Of a stretch of 64,000 nt of DNA, positions 46,947 to 57,696 are shown piece after piece. The position numbers were made by a program, and so were the translations under genes. The stretch is from Rhodocyclaceae bacterium (GTDB lineage Bacteria; Pseudomonadota; Gammaproteobacteria; Burkholderiales; Rhodocyclaceae). The stretch lies in NCBI GenBank assembly GCA_004379165.1, contig NKXK01000027.1, forward strand, positions 1 through 64,000. Reading direction: 5' to 3'. The stretch's first letter is position 1. Every line of letters begins with the position of its first letter. The notes beneath the pieces were generated by a model, which saw only the letters and a program-made list of their open reading frames with translations, ran no database searches and had not been told where the DNA came from.

Positions 46947-47942
46947 TCAGAAGAGCTTTTGCAAATGCGTGGAGAGCGTACGTTCGTTGGCGAATGTCAG
47001 TTCGTACATCGCCGTATAGGCCTTGACCTGTTCGTCGCTCAATCCGGCAACACACATTACAAACTGTCGCGTATCAAGCCCCAGGCGTTTTCGTAGCATC
47101 AGCGCACGGTCGATATGCGGCCGACAGTCGCCACTTTTGCATTCAATACAGATCGGCAGATTGCCATCAAGCAACGCGAACACATCAAGTTCCGCCTTAT
47201 CCCCGTTTTGCAGCGCAATCTCCAGACCACGGGCACAGGAGAAGCGACGGCCCCGCTCCTTGGTGTAGCGCAGCACCTGCATCAGGGCGAACCACTCGAG
47301 CCACTCACCGCTGAAAAACTGGCGGATGCTGGGCGCAGTCTGCAGAATCAGGCGGACATTCTGCTCTGCCTTATTGTGAAAACACTTTGCAACGAAGGAA
47401 AAGTCGTACAACTGCTGGCAGAAACGTGACAACTGTGCCGCCTCGTCGGGCGTCTTCTTGTCCAGATGGATGGTCGTGCTTGCATACTCTTTCTGCTGCG
47501 ACCAGCGGATACGCTCAACGACCTCTTTGAACAGATCCAGGTTATCACCAATGGCCTCGGCCACCTCATCATAAAAGCCACTGGTATCAACCCCTCGCAT
47601 GTCTGCCTGAACCGCGATCTGCTTTTTGCGGAACCAGTCATAGATCGGGCCGTGTTGAAGTTCGTTCGCCAGATGGTCGGTATTGCTCAGATCGAAATCC
47701 TGCGGTGCAGGCGGAGCACTTGCGGCCGGCGTCGGAGCCACCGAGGCCGGACTCGCCGACGTGCTCAGACGATTAAGCTCGCGCTGGGCGGTAAAGTACT
47801 TATCAAGCAAGCGTTCGATGAAAAACAGTGTTGGATAGGTCTTTGCCGGCTGACTGCATTTCGGGCAGGGCAGGATCTTGTTCGCAGAGTCATCCGACAC
47901 TTCCGCCAGATGACCGCAATGGTTACATCGCAGTATCGCCAT
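46947..47942 (-). CDS. Zinc-ribbon protein with Card1/DUF1887-like PD-(D/E)xK nuclease domain
   Basis: A 331-residue protein. An N-terminal zinc ribbon has cysteines C6, C9, C26 and C29; a low-complexity Ala/Pro linker follows (about 60-80). The C-terminal region has the restriction-endonuclease core: E216 in EWLEWF, D253 in AELDVFALLDG and E268-x-K270 in CIECKSGD, closely recalling the Card1/Can2 (DUF1887) nuclease arrangement ExD...ExK. No CARF ligand domain is obvious, so activation by cyclic oligoadenylate is not indicated. A role in nucleic-acid defence or repair is inferred from the fold only. The neighbourhood (HicA-like toxin, tiny ORFs) supports an accessory patch. Confidence 0.7.
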   Translation of the reverse strand: MAILRCNHCGHLAEVSDDSANKILPCPKCSQPAKTYPTLFFIERLLDKYFTAQRELNRLSTSASPASVAPTPAASAPPAPQDFDLSNTDHLANELQHGPIYDWFRKKQIAVQADMRGVDTSGFYDEVAEAIGDNLDLFKEVVERIRWSQQKEYASTTIHLDKKTPDEAAQLSRFCQQLYDFSFVAKCFHNKAEQNVRLILQTAPSIRQFFSGEWLEWFALMQVLRYTKERGRRFSCARGLEIALQNGDKAELDVFALLDGNLPICIECKSGDCRPHIDRALMLRKRLGLDTRQFVMCVAGLSDEQVKAYTAMYELTFANERTLSTHLQKLF

Positions 47943-48058
47943 GGTTTTACGCTCTCAAAGTATGCCTAGAGTATACCGCCTCCAGTCATCGAACATGACG
48001 CGCTGGCACAGCTTATGCCTCTGAAACCCTGTCAGTCACCTCATCAGGGAGGCGAAAA

Positions 48059-48193
48059 ATGCTTTCGACCGAAATTCTGCTGATACTGGGCGGCGGCGCA
48101 GTATTGCCCTACGCCGCCGAGGCACTCTGGTCATGGGCGCGCGAACGACGGGCGCACCACAAGACGGCGCATCAGGAGGAAAACGATTCGTAG
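48059..48193 (+). CDS. Small membrane protein (44 aa)
   Basis: Too short for routine prediction, but the ATG at 48059 has an excellent ribosome site (GGGAGG, seven bases upstream), and the product (MLSTEILLILGGGAVLPYAA...) has one membrane helix at residues 5-22 and a basic/acidic hydrophilic tail ending EENDS. It lies alone between the nuclease gene (divergent) and a hairpin before proQ. Function unknown. Confidence 0.55.
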   Translation: MLSTEILLILGGGAVLPYAAEALWSWARERRAHHKTAHQEENDS

Positions 48194-48197
48194 TGGT

Positions 48198-48221
48198 GCA
48201 GGCCTGCGTACCCAGGCCTGC
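48198..48221. terminator. Hairpin between convergent small gene and proQ
   Basis: Nine-bp stem GCAGGCCTG / CAGGCCTGC with loop CGTACC, five bases after the stop of the small membrane protein gene and just beyond the proQ stop. It has no long T run on either side, so it is a weak or factor-assisted terminator. Confidence 0.5.
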
Positions 48222-48251
48222 TGCGGTCAACGCGGCTTTCTGCCGAATTTC
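48221..48251 (-). repeat. Weak reverse copy of dispersed 31-nt repeat at the proQ 3' end
   Basis: Read on the minus strand the 3' part GCGTTGACCGCAG matches; the 5' part diverges (about 20 of 31). The TGA of proQ lies inside the copy. Confidence 0.3.
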
Positions 48252-48673
48252 TCGGTCAGCTGGCTGAGTTTTTCCTGGCGGCGCTGCTCGGCTTTGGCCG
48301 CAGCCTCGGCTTCGCGGCGTTGCTCGGCCTGTTTCTTGAAGCGCTCTTTCAGCTGCTCAGCGGCATGCTGGCGGTTTTCGTCGGTCACCTCGCCGGCGGC
48401 CGAGCCGTCGAGGTTGAGGCGGACGGTGCCTTTTTCCATTTCCTTGAGGTAACGGGTGGAAATGGTGTGGCTGCGCATGGCGAAGCGCAGGCTTTTCTTG
48501 CTGACCTCAGGCATTTTCTCGAACACCTGCTTGTCGATACCGATGGCCAGCGGGCTGAAATTACGGAAGACCTCGAAGCGTTCCTGCAGCGTTTTCAGCA
48601 GCGACCGCGTATCGGCAGGTTTTTCGGCGGGCGTGTCTTGGGTCGCGGCGGCGGTCGTTTCAGCGGTGGTCAT
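48227..48673 (-). CDS. proQ: ProQ/FinO-family RNA chaperone
   Basis: A 148-residue RNA-binding protein. The FinO domain (about residues 25-105) shows LQERFEVFRNFSPLAIGIDKQVFEKM and RYLKEMEKGTVRLNLDGSAAGEVTDENR, the ProQ signature; the C-terminal tail is a lysine/arginine/glutamate-rich helix. Such proteins bind the terminators of small RNAs and mRNAs and promote their pairing. Confidence 0.93.
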   Translation of the reverse strand: MTTAETTAAATQDTPAEKPADTRSLLKTLQERFEVFRNFSPLAIGIDKQVFEKMPEVSKKSLRFAMRSHTISTRYLKEMEKGTVRLNLDGSAAGEVTDENRQHAAEQLKERFKKQAEQRREAEAAAKAEQRRQEKLSQLTEKFGRKPR

Positions 48674-48760
48674 GATGGAAAATTACGAGATCAACTCAAG
48701 GCGCGAAGGGTAGCACGAACCGGCTCCCATCGGCGCCCGGAAATGGCTTGAGAATGCGGT

Positions 48761-49636
48761 TTACACCAGATTTCGGCCAAACCACGACAGCATTTTCTTC
48801 CAGCCGTCCTCGGCCTCGTCCTTGCGGTAACTGGGACGGTAGTCGGCATGGAAGGCGTGCGGAGCGTTGTCATAGACTTCGATCAACGACGCCTGCGCCG
48901 CCAGACTGCCGGTTGCTAGCTTCTTCTCCATCGCCTCGACCGTGTCGAGCGGGATACCGGTATCGAGGCCGCCATAAAGCCCAAGGACCGGCGCCTTGAG
49001 TTCCCCCGTGACATCGGTCGGATGCAGGGGCGTGAATTCATTGACCACCCCGACCAGACGACCGTACCAGGCAACACCGGCCTTGACTTGCGGGTTGTGG
49101 GCGCAATACAGCCAGGTAATGCGGCCGCCCCAGCAGAAGCCGGTGATCGCCAGGCGCCGGGTATCGAAACCCTGCGCAGCGGCCCAGGCGACACCGGCAT
49201 CCAGATCGCGCATCACCTGTGCATCCGGTGTCTTGCTGGTGACATTGGCGAGCACATCGGCGACGCTTTCGTACCTGCGCGGATCGCCCTGACGCGCGAA
49301 CAGTTCGGGGGCAAACGCGCAGTAGCCCTGCTGCGCAAGGCGACGGCAGGTATCCCGGATGTACTCATGGACGCCGAAAATTTCGGAGATCACCAGCACC
49401 ACCGGCGGCTTCGCGGCATTCTCCGGGCGTGCGCAATAGGCGACCATCTCCCCATCCGGCACCGGCACCTTCACTTCGCCGGCAGTCAGACCTTCGCTTC
49501 CGGTCTTGATCGCGGTCTGCGCCATCACCGGCTGCACCGCCAGCGCAAAGCCGGCACCGAGGCTGGTAACAATGAAACTGCGGCGGTCGAAATGCCGCGG
49601 CGGGACCAGGCTGTCGAATTCGGCATCAGATTTCAT
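48761..49636 (-). CDS. Dienelactone hydrolase family protein with Tat signal
   Basis: A 291-residue alpha/beta hydrolase exported by the twin-arginine route: FDRRSFIVTSLGAGFALA near the N-terminus. The nucleophile elbow is GFCWGG with the catalytic cysteine of dienelactone hydrolases, and the C-terminal histidine is in DNAPHAFHADY. True dienelactone hydrolases are cytoplasmic, so an exported member may act on other esters. No chlorocatechol genes are adjacent. Confidence 0.9.
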   Translation of the reverse strand: MKSDAEFDSLVPPRHFDRRSFIVTSLGAGFALAVQPVMAQTAIKTGSEGLTAGEVKVPVPDGEMVAYCARPENAAKPPVVLVISEIFGVHEYIRDTCRRLAQQGYCAFAPELFARQGDPRRYESVADVLANVTSKTPDAQVMRDLDAGVAWAAAQGFDTRRLAITGFCWGGRITWLYCAHNPQVKAGVAWYGRLVGVVNEFTPLHPTDVTGELKAPVLGLYGGLDTGIPLDTVEAMEKKLATGSLAAQASLIEVYDNAPHAFHADYRPSYRKDEAEDGWKKMLSWFGRNLV

Positions 49637-49660
49637 TGGCGTCTCCGTAAGTTATGGGCA

Positions 49661-51124
49661 CTACATGAGGACGATATCGTACTGCTCTGGCGAATAACTG
49701 GGTTCGGATTGCAGCGACACCGACTTGCCGATGAAGTCGGACAACATCGCCAGCGACTGCGACTCTTCGTCGAGAAAGAGGTCGACGACCGCCGGGCCGG
49801 CGAGGATGCGGTATTCGCGGGCATTGAACTGGCGCGCTTCGCGCAACAGTTCGCGGAGGATTTCGTAGGCGACGGTACGCGCCGTTTTCACTTCGCCGCG
49901 GCCGCTACAGGTCGGGCAAGGCTGGCAGAGCACATGCGCCAGCGATTCGCGGGTGCGCTTGCGGGTCATCTCGACCAGACCGAGCTGGGTGAAGCCATTC
50001 ACCGTCAGGCGGGTATGGTCACGCGCCAGCGCCTTGTTGAATTCTTCCAGCACCGCCTTCTTGTGCTCCTCGTTCTCCATGTCGATGAAATCGACAATGA
50101 TGATGCCGCCGAGATTACGCAGGCGCAGCTGGCGGGCAATGGTCACTGCCGCTTCGAGGTTGGTCTTGAAGATGGTGTCGTCGAAATTGCGCACACCGAC
50201 GAAGCCGCCGGTGTTGACGTCGATGGTCGTCATCGCCTCGGTCTGGTCGATGATCAGGTAGCCGCCGGACTTGAGATCGACGCGCCGCGCCAGCGCCTTC
50301 TGGATCTCTTCCTCGACGCCGTGCAGGTCGAACAAGGGCCGCTGGCCGGTGTAGTGCTCCAGCATCGGCTGCACCGCCGGCGTGTATTCGGCGGCGAAGC
50401 TCTCCAGCTTCTGGAAGTTCTCCCGCGAGTCGATGTAGATGCGCGTCGTTTCCGGATTCACGAAATCACGGAGCACGCGCTGGCCGAGCGACAGTTCCTG
50501 ATAGAGCAGGCTGGGCGCCGGCGAGGTACGCGCGCGGTCGCGGATATCGGCCCAGGTTTTCTTGAGGTAGGCGATGTCGGTCTCGAATTCGGCATCGCTG
50601 GCGTTTTCGGCCATGGTCCGGACGATGAACCCGCCGGTTTCGTCCGCCGGCACCAGCCGGGTGATTTTTTCGCGCAGAACCTCGCGCTCGGCTTCCGCCT
50701 CGATGCGCTGGGAGATGCCGATATGCTTCTCCTGCGGCAGATAGACCAGCATGCGGCCGGCAATCGAGATCTGCGTCGACAGGCGCGCGCCCTTGGTGCC
50801 AATCGGATCCTTCACCACCTGCACGACGATGCTCTGGCCTTCGGCGAGAATTTTCTCGATCGGCCGCTCGCTGTTCCGCTCGCAGCCCGCCTCACGCGGT
50901 TGCCAGATGTCGGCAACGTGCAGGAAGGCCGTGCGCTCCAGTCCGACCTCGACAAAGGCCGACTGCATGCCGGGCAGGATGCGGACAATGCGTCCGAGAT
51001 AGACATTGCCGACCAGACCGCGGCTGGCCGTACGCTCGATGTGCAGTTCCTGAACCACGCCCTGTTGCATCACGGCAACGCGGGTCTCCTGTGGCGTGAA
51101 ATTGATCAGTATCTCTTCGGTCAT
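49661..51124 (-). CDS. rng: Ribonuclease G
   Basis: Endonuclease of the RNase E/G family, processing 16S rRNA 5' ends and degrading mRNAs. 487 residues, the length of RNase G without the RNase E C-terminal scaffold. The S1 domain lies at about 35-125 (GLVGNVYLGRIVRILPGMQSAFV), the catalytic aspartate region is IIIVDFIDMENEEH and the zinc-link is LCQPCPTCSGRGEV. Divergent from trhP. Confidence 0.96.
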   Translation of the reverse strand: MTEEILINFTPQETRVAVMQQGVVQELHIERTASRGLVGNVYLGRIVRILPGMQSAFVEVGLERTAFLHVADIWQPREAGCERNSERPIEKILAEGQSIVVQVVKDPIGTKGARLSTQISIAGRMLVYLPQEKHIGISQRIEAEAEREVLREKITRLVPADETGGFIVRTMAENASDAEFETDIAYLKKTWADIRDRARTSPAPSLLYQELSLGQRVLRDFVNPETTRIYIDSRENFQKLESFAAEYTPAVQPMLEHYTGQRPLFDLHGVEEEIQKALARRVDLKSGGYLIIDQTEAMTTIDVNTGGFVGVRNFDDTIFKTNLEAAVTIARQLRLRNLGGIIIVDFIDMENEEHKKAVLEEFNKALARDHTRLTVNGFTQLGLVEMTRKRTRESLAHVLCQPCPTCSGRGEVKTARTVAYEILRELLREARQFNAREYRILAGPAVVDLFLDEESQSLAMLSDFIGKSVSLQSEPSYSPEQYDIVLM

Positions 51125-51159
51125 GAAGGGTAAAATCCTCGGTTTTTCAGAATTTTACT

Positions 51160-52473
51160 ATGCCCCGCGCGCCCCGAACCGCCCCCGAACTGCTCGCCCC
51201 CGCCGGCTCGCTTGAAATGATGCGCACCGCCTTCGATTTTGGCGCCGATGCCATCTACGCCGGCCAGCCGCGCTACAGCCTGCGCGTGCGCAACAACGAG
51301 TTCGGCACGCTGGCCAAACTGGGCGAAGGCATCGCCGAGGCCCACGCCCGCGGCAAGCAGTTTTTCGTCGTCAGCAACATCATTCCGCACAACGCCAAGC
51401 TGCACACCTATCTCGACGACATGGCGCCGGTCATCGCCCTCAAGCCGGACGCGCTGATCATGTCCGACCCCGGCCTGATCGACATGGTGCGCGAAACCTG
51501 GCCGGAACAGGTCATCCACCTGTCGGTGCAGGCCAATACCGTTAACTGGGCCGCCGTCCGTTTCTGGCAGAAGATCGGCGTCGAACGCATCATTCTCTCG
51601 CGCGAACTGTCGCTCGACGAAGTCGCCGAAATCCGCCAACAGTGCCCAGACATCGAACTTGAAGTCTTCGTCCACGGCGCGCTGTGCATCGCCTATTCCG
51701 GCCGCTGCCTGCTTTCAGGCTACTTCAACCATCGCGACCCCAACCAGGGCACCTGCACCAATTCCTGCCGCTGGGACTACAAGGTCTCGACCTCCGACGG
51801 CGCCCCGGTCAACCTGCCCGGCGGCGAACAGCCGATGCAGTTCTACACCAGCCGCGATCAGGAAATCCTGCTCGAAGAAAAACACCGGCCGGGCGAACTG
51901 ATGCCGATCGAGGAAGACGAGCACGGCACCTACATCATGAACTCCAAGGACCTGCGCGCCATCGAGCACGTCCATCGCCTGATCGAGATCGGCGTCGACT
52001 CGCTGAAAATAGAAGGCCGCACCAAGAGCGCCTATTACGTCGCCCGTACCGCGCAAGCCTACCGCCAGGCCATCGACGACGCTGTTGCCGGCCGCCCCTT
52101 CGACCCGACGCTGCTCTCCAACCTCGAAAACCTCGCCAACCGCGGCTACACCGACGGCTTCTACCAGCGGCACCACGACGCCGAGCACCAGAACTACCTC
52201 AAGGGCTATTCGGAATCCGACCGCAGCCAGTATGTCGGCAACGCCGAAGCCTACGATGACCGCCGCGGTCTACTCGAAATTACCGTCAAAAACCGCTTCG
52301 CCGTCGGCGACAACATCGAGCTGATTCACCCGCAAGGAAACCTGATCCTCACCGTGCAGCGTATGGAAAATGCCGATGGCGCTGCAGTCAGTGTCGCCCC
52401 CGGGATCGGCCACCGCGTCTGGATCGACGCCCCTGCGCGCTACGCTGGCGCCTACGTTGCCCGCTTCCTTTAA
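51160..52473 (+). CDS. trhP: tRNA hydroxylation protein TrhP (U32 peptidase family)
   Basis: A 437-residue member of the U32 family, formerly YegQ, which with TrhO makes 5-hydroxyuridine in tRNA anticodons. Diagnostic segments are ELLAPAGSLEMMRTAFDFGADAIYAG, ELEVFVHGALCIAYSGRCLLS and the cysteine-rich NQGTCTNSCRWDY that may ligate an iron-sulfur cluster. The length fits the long U32 branch. A hairpin follows before the acyltransferase gene. Confidence 0.94.
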   Translation: MPRAPRTAPELLAPAGSLEMMRTAFDFGADAIYAGQPRYSLRVRNNEFGTLAKLGEGIAEAHARGKQFFVVSNIIPHNAKLHTYLDDMAPVIALKPDALIMSDPGLIDMVRETWPEQVIHLSVQANTVNWAAVRFWQKIGVERIILSRELSLDEVAEIRQQCPDIELEVFVHGALCIAYSGRCLLSGYFNHRDPNQGTCTNSCRWDYKVSTSDGAPVNLPGGEQPMQFYTSRDQEILLEEKHRPGELMPIEEDEHGTYIMNSKDLRAIEHVHRLIEIGVDSLKIEGRTKSAYYVARTAQAYRQAIDDAVAGRPFDPTLLSNLENLANRGYTDGFYQRHHDAEHQNYLKGYSESDRSQYVGNAEAYDDRRGLLEITVKNRFAVGDNIELIHPQGNLILTVQRMENADGAAVSVAPGIGHRVWIDAPARYAGAYVARFL

Positions 52474-52524
52474 GTTGTTGGATTTTTGCCGAAAAAACAA
52501 AAAACACTCGGCAATACAGCCACT

Positions 52525-52553
52525 TGAATAGTGCTGCAGCGCAGCACTATTCA
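52525..52553. promoter_or_regulatory. Perfect 13-bp inverted repeat before the acyltransferase gene
   Basis: TGAATAGTGCTGC and its exact complement flank a three-base loop AGC, ending 10 bases before the ATG at 52564. No U run follows, so it is unlikely to be an intrinsic terminator. It could be an operator or an RNA hairpin that masks the ribosome site. Confidence 0.55.
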
Positions 52554-52563
52554 GTAAAATCGC

Positions 52564-53682
52564 ATGATGACTACCGCCAGCCAACGCATGCCGCTGATCG
52601 ATGCGCTGAAAGCCATCGCCTCGCAGCTGATCGTCCTCCACCACCTCGCCTCCTACGGCCCACTGGCCGCTGCCGGGCGCGACTTGCTGCCTGGCACCAT
52701 GGGCTGGCTGTTCGAGTATGCCCGTATGGCGGTGCAGGTCTTTCTGGTCATCGGCGGCTTCCTCGCCATCCGCGGCCTGTCGCCGAATGGCGAGGCGCTC
52801 GCTGGCTCGCCGCTTCCGCTACTCTGGAAGCGCTACCTGCGGCTCTCCATTCCCTTCCTCGCCGCTATCGCACTAGCGATTATTGGCTCGGCCATCGCCG
52901 ACCACTGGCTGGACGATGAGGCCATTCCCGCCCGTGCCACCTTCGGCCAATGGCTGGCGCATGCGACCTTGCTGCACGGCATCCTCGGCGTCGATTCGCT
53001 GTCGGCAGGCGTCTGGTATATCGCCATCGACTTCCAGCTCTTCGCACTGACTGCCCTGCTTTTGTGGGCAGGCCGCAGGCGCCTGCTGGCCCCGGCGCTG
53101 ATCCTCGCCACCGGCATCGCCTCGCTCTTCTGGTTCAATCGCGATGCAGGCTGGGACAACTGGGCCGTCTACTTCTTCGGCTCCTACGCACTCGGCGCGG
53201 CTGCCTGGTGGGCCGGTGACCGCCGCCAATACTTGGTCTGGCTCAGCCTCATCCTCACCGTCGGTGTTGCCGTCCTGCTCGTTGATTTTCGCCTGCGTAT
53301 TGCACTGGCGCTTGGTGTCGCACTACTGCTCGGTTGCAGCCGCCGTACCGGCTGGCTCGAACGCTGCCCGGAGATCGCACCGCTCCCTTGGCTCGGCCGT
53401 ATTTCCTACTCGGTGTTCCTGATCCACTTCCCGATTCTTCTGCTTGCCAACGCCGTGGTAGCGCAATTTGACACGCTGTCCGACACCGCCACCATCGCTG
53501 CCATGCTACTGGCGTGGATCGCCAGCATCGCAGCAGGTGCGTTGTTTTACCGCTTTGTCGAGAGCCCAAGCGCCAGCCAGCGGATCTCCGGGGCCATTGG
53601 CAAGCTCATGCTCGGCCCGCTGTCGCTGGCCGCCAAACTGCCAGGGGCAGCGCTACTGATGGCACGTCTGCGCCGCGCCTGA
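52564..53682 (+). CDS. Acyltransferase 3 family integral membrane protein
   Basis: A 372-residue membrane protein with about ten hydrophobic helices. The N-terminal RMPLIDALKAIASQLIVLHHLASYG with its histidine pair and WKRYLRLSIPFLAA are the acyltransferase-3 signature; these enzymes O-acetylate surface polysaccharides, lipids or antibiotics. No SGNH domain is attached. Glycan genes are absent nearby, so the target is unknown. A perfect inverted repeat precedes the start. Confidence 0.88.
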   Translation: MMTTASQRMPLIDALKAIASQLIVLHHLASYGPLAAAGRDLLPGTMGWLFEYARMAVQVFLVIGGFLAIRGLSPNGEALAGSPLPLLWKRYLRLSIPFLAAIALAIIGSAIADHWLDDEAIPARATFGQWLAHATLLHGILGVDSLSAGVWYIAIDFQLFALTALLLWAGRRRLLAPALILATGIASLFWFNRDAGWDNWAVYFFGSYALGAAAWWAGDRRQYLVWLSLILTVGVAVLLVDFRLRIALALGVALLLGCSRRTGWLERCPEIAPLPWLGRISYSVFLIHFPILLLANAVVAQFDTLSDTATIAAMLLAWIASIAAGALFYRFVESPSASQRISGAIGKLMLGPLSLAAKLPGAALLMARLRRA

Positions 53683-53700
53683 TTCAGTCAGCAAATCGCC

Positions 53701-53731
53701 GATTTTCGACGGTTTTTCCGGTTCATCGCAT
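53701..53731 (+). repeat. Copy of dispersed 31-nt repeat
   Basis: Intergenic copy just after the acyltransferase stop, about 28 of 31 positions identical to the reference, the closest pair in the window. The rest of 53683-53836 shows nothing recognisable. Confidence 0.75.
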
Positions 53732-53836
53732 CGGACAACCATACCAGCCTGAATCGGCATCCATGCTAACGCTCAGCCTGACGTGCCGGCTCGCGGCGCA
53801 AGTCGGCTGCTTTCGCCGACTCACCGCCGTACAGGA

Positions 53837-55795
<1,959 letters not shown>

Positions 55796-55814
55796 GGTGT
55801 CTCCTGGGTCGTTT

Positions 55815-56462
55815 TTATTCGGCGTCCGGCTGGGCCGCCGGTGCCGCCTTCTGGAAAGCAGGCAGTTGTTCGCAGGCGTCGACAATACGCCGGATGGTCG
55901 GCAGCTCGTCGAGCGGGCAGTTGAAGCGGCGGGCGTTGAAGACCTGCGGCACCAGGCAACAGTCGGCCAGTCCCGGCGTTTCGCCGTGGCAGAAGGTGCC
56001 GGTGCGCGGGTGGCCGGCAAGCAGTTTCTCGACCGCCAGCAGGCCGTCGGTCACCCAGTGGCGATACCAGGCGTCCTTCTGCTCCTGCGTCGCGCCGAAC
56101 TCGCGGCCGAGGTATTGCAGGATGCGCAGGTTGTTCACCGGATGGATGTCGCAGGCGATGGTCTGGGCGATGGCACGGACGCGGGCACGGCCTTCGGCGG
56201 AGGCCGGCAGCAGGCGCGGCAGCGGGTGGGTTTCGTCGAGATACTCGATGATCGCCAGCGACTGGGTAAAGGCGAGATCGCCGTCCTCCAGCGTCGGCAC
56301 CGTGCCGAGCGGGCTCTTGCTGCGGTACTCCGGCTGGTTCTGCTGGCCGCCGTCGCGCAACAGATGCACGGGCACCGCGGTCCACGGTAGATCCTTGAGA
56401 TTGAGCGCGATCCGCACGCGATAGGCGGCCGAGCTGCGGAAATAGGTATACAGCTTGAGCAT
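55815..56462 (-). CDS. maiA: Maleylacetoacetate isomerase (zeta-class glutathione transferase)
   Basis: Glutathione-dependent isomerase of 215 residues that converts maleylacetoacetate to fumarylacetoacetate or maleylpyruvate to fumarylpyruvate. The zeta signature [14 protein letters not shown] contains the catalytic serines, and [13 protein letters not shown] binds glutathione. The ATG at 56462 follows GGAG; the upstream frame belongs to the MFS gene. It is the middle of the minus-strand catabolic operon. Confidence 0.95.
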   Translation of the reverse strand: MLKLYTYFRSSAAYRVRIALNLKDLPWTAVPVHLLRDGGQQNQPEYRSKSPLGTVPTLEDGDLAFTQSLAIIEYLDETHPLPRLLPASAEGRARVRAIAQTIACDIHPVNNLRILQYLGREFGATQEQKDAWYRHWVTDGLLAVEKLLAGHPRTGTFCHGETPGLADCCLVPQVFNARRFNCPLDELPTIRRIVDACEQLPAFQKAAPAAQPDAE

Positions 56463-56475
56463 GAGGTCTCCGTTG

Positions 56476-57681
56476 TTATTTTTGGTCGGTCTGCCGAGGC
56501 ACCAGCAGCCGATAGCATAACGGTACCAGCAGCGTGCAGATCGCAACTGTCATCGGCAGGACAGTTGCCCCCTCGCCCACACCGTGGCCGACAAAAATTC
56601 CGGCCAGCGCGGCGATGCCCATCTGCAGGAAGCCCATCAGCGCCGACGCGGCACCAGCCATTTTGGCGTAAGGGGCCAACGCCCGCGCCGCGGCATTGGG
56701 CATTACCAGCCCGACCGACAGCGTGACGAAGAACATCGGCGTCAGCACGGCCGCCAGGTGCGGCGGCACCCAGCGGTCGAGCGCCCACATCGCCGCCCCG
56801 GCCAGCGCGCCAAGGATGCCGCCCCCGAGGATCAAACGGTCGGCGCCGAGGCGGCGCACCAGCCCGCCGGCAATCTGCGTACCGGTAATGTAGCCGGCGA
56901 CAACGAGGCCGAAGCAGAAGCCGAAGGCCGTCGGCGACAGGCCGTGGCGGCCGATGAGGACGAAGGCCGAGCCGGAGATGAAGGAGAACAGCGCGCTGTA
57001 CGACAGGCCGAGCGCCAGCACGTAACCGAGGTAGCTGCGGTCAACCAGAAAAACGGCAAAGTTCCGGAACATCCGCCCGATCTGCGTGGCCTGCGGATCG
57101 GGATGCCGGTTGCTCTCGCCCAGCCAGAACCAGACGGCGGCAATCTGCAGCGCCGAGAAGACAGCGAGCAGCACGAAATTGGCCTGCCAGCCGAAGGAAA
57201 CGGTGAGCACGCCGCCGAGCGCCGGCCCGACCAGCGGCGCCAGCGCCATCGCACCGCCGACATAGGCCAGCGCCCGCGCCGCCTCGACCGCCCCCCAGAC
57301 ATCGCGGACGATGGCCCGGCCGAGCACCGGCCCGGCACAGGCGCCGACCGCCTGCACGAAGCGGGCGGCGATCAGCTGTTCGATGCCGGTCGCCAGCAGA
57401 CAGGCGATGGAGGCGATGAAATACACCACCAGCCCGCCAAGCATCACCGGCCGCCGGCCGAAACGGTCGGACAGGGGGCCGTAGGCAAGCTGGGCGACGG
57501 CGAAGCCGGCCAGGAAGACCGACAGCGTCAGCTGCACCTGCGCCGCGTCGGTACGAAAGACCGTCGCCAGCGTCGGCAGCGACGGCAGATAGAGGTCAGT
57601 GGACAGCGGCCCGAGCGCGACCAGCGTCGTCAGCAGCGCCCCCAGCCCGAGGGTCGGGGACGCCAGATGCCGCGCGCTCAA
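56476..57681 (-). CDS. Bcr/CflA-type MFS drug or metabolite exporter
   Basis: A 401-residue major-facilitator protein with twelve membrane segments. LGPLSTDLYLPSLPTLATVF is the Bcr/CflA signature and GPLSDRFGRRPVML the loop 2-3 motif. The start appears to be a TTG (57681), 15 bases after the upstream gene stop, with no ATG nearby and only a weak ribosome site. Within this cluster it may export or import the aromatic substrate or a toxic intermediate. Confidence 0.9.
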   Translation of the reverse strand: MSARHLASPTLGLGALLTTLVALGPLSTDLYLPSLPTLATVFRTDAAQVQLTLSVFLAGFAVAQLAYGPLSDRFGRRPVMLGGLVVYFIASIACLLATGIEQLIAARFVQAVGACAGPVLGRAIVRDVWGAVEAARALAYVGGAMALAPLVGPALGGVLTVSFGWQANFVLLAVFSALQIAAVWFWLGESNRHPDPQATQIGRMFRNFAVFLVDRSYLGYVLALGLSYSALFSFISGSAFVLIGRHGLSPTAFGFCFGLVVAGYITGTQIAGGLVRRLGADRLILGGGILGALAGAAMWALDRWVPPHLAAVLTPMFFVTLSVGLVMPNAAARALAPYAKMAGAASALMGFLQMGIAALAGIFVGHGVGEGATVLPMTVAICTLLVPLCYRLLVPRQTDQK

Positions 57682-57696
57682 AGCGTTCTGCCCGGC

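Noticed and set aside
49022-51133. 703-codon forward ORF
   Set aside because: Antisense to rng and the dienelactone hydrolase, both well supported; no domain or ribosome site.
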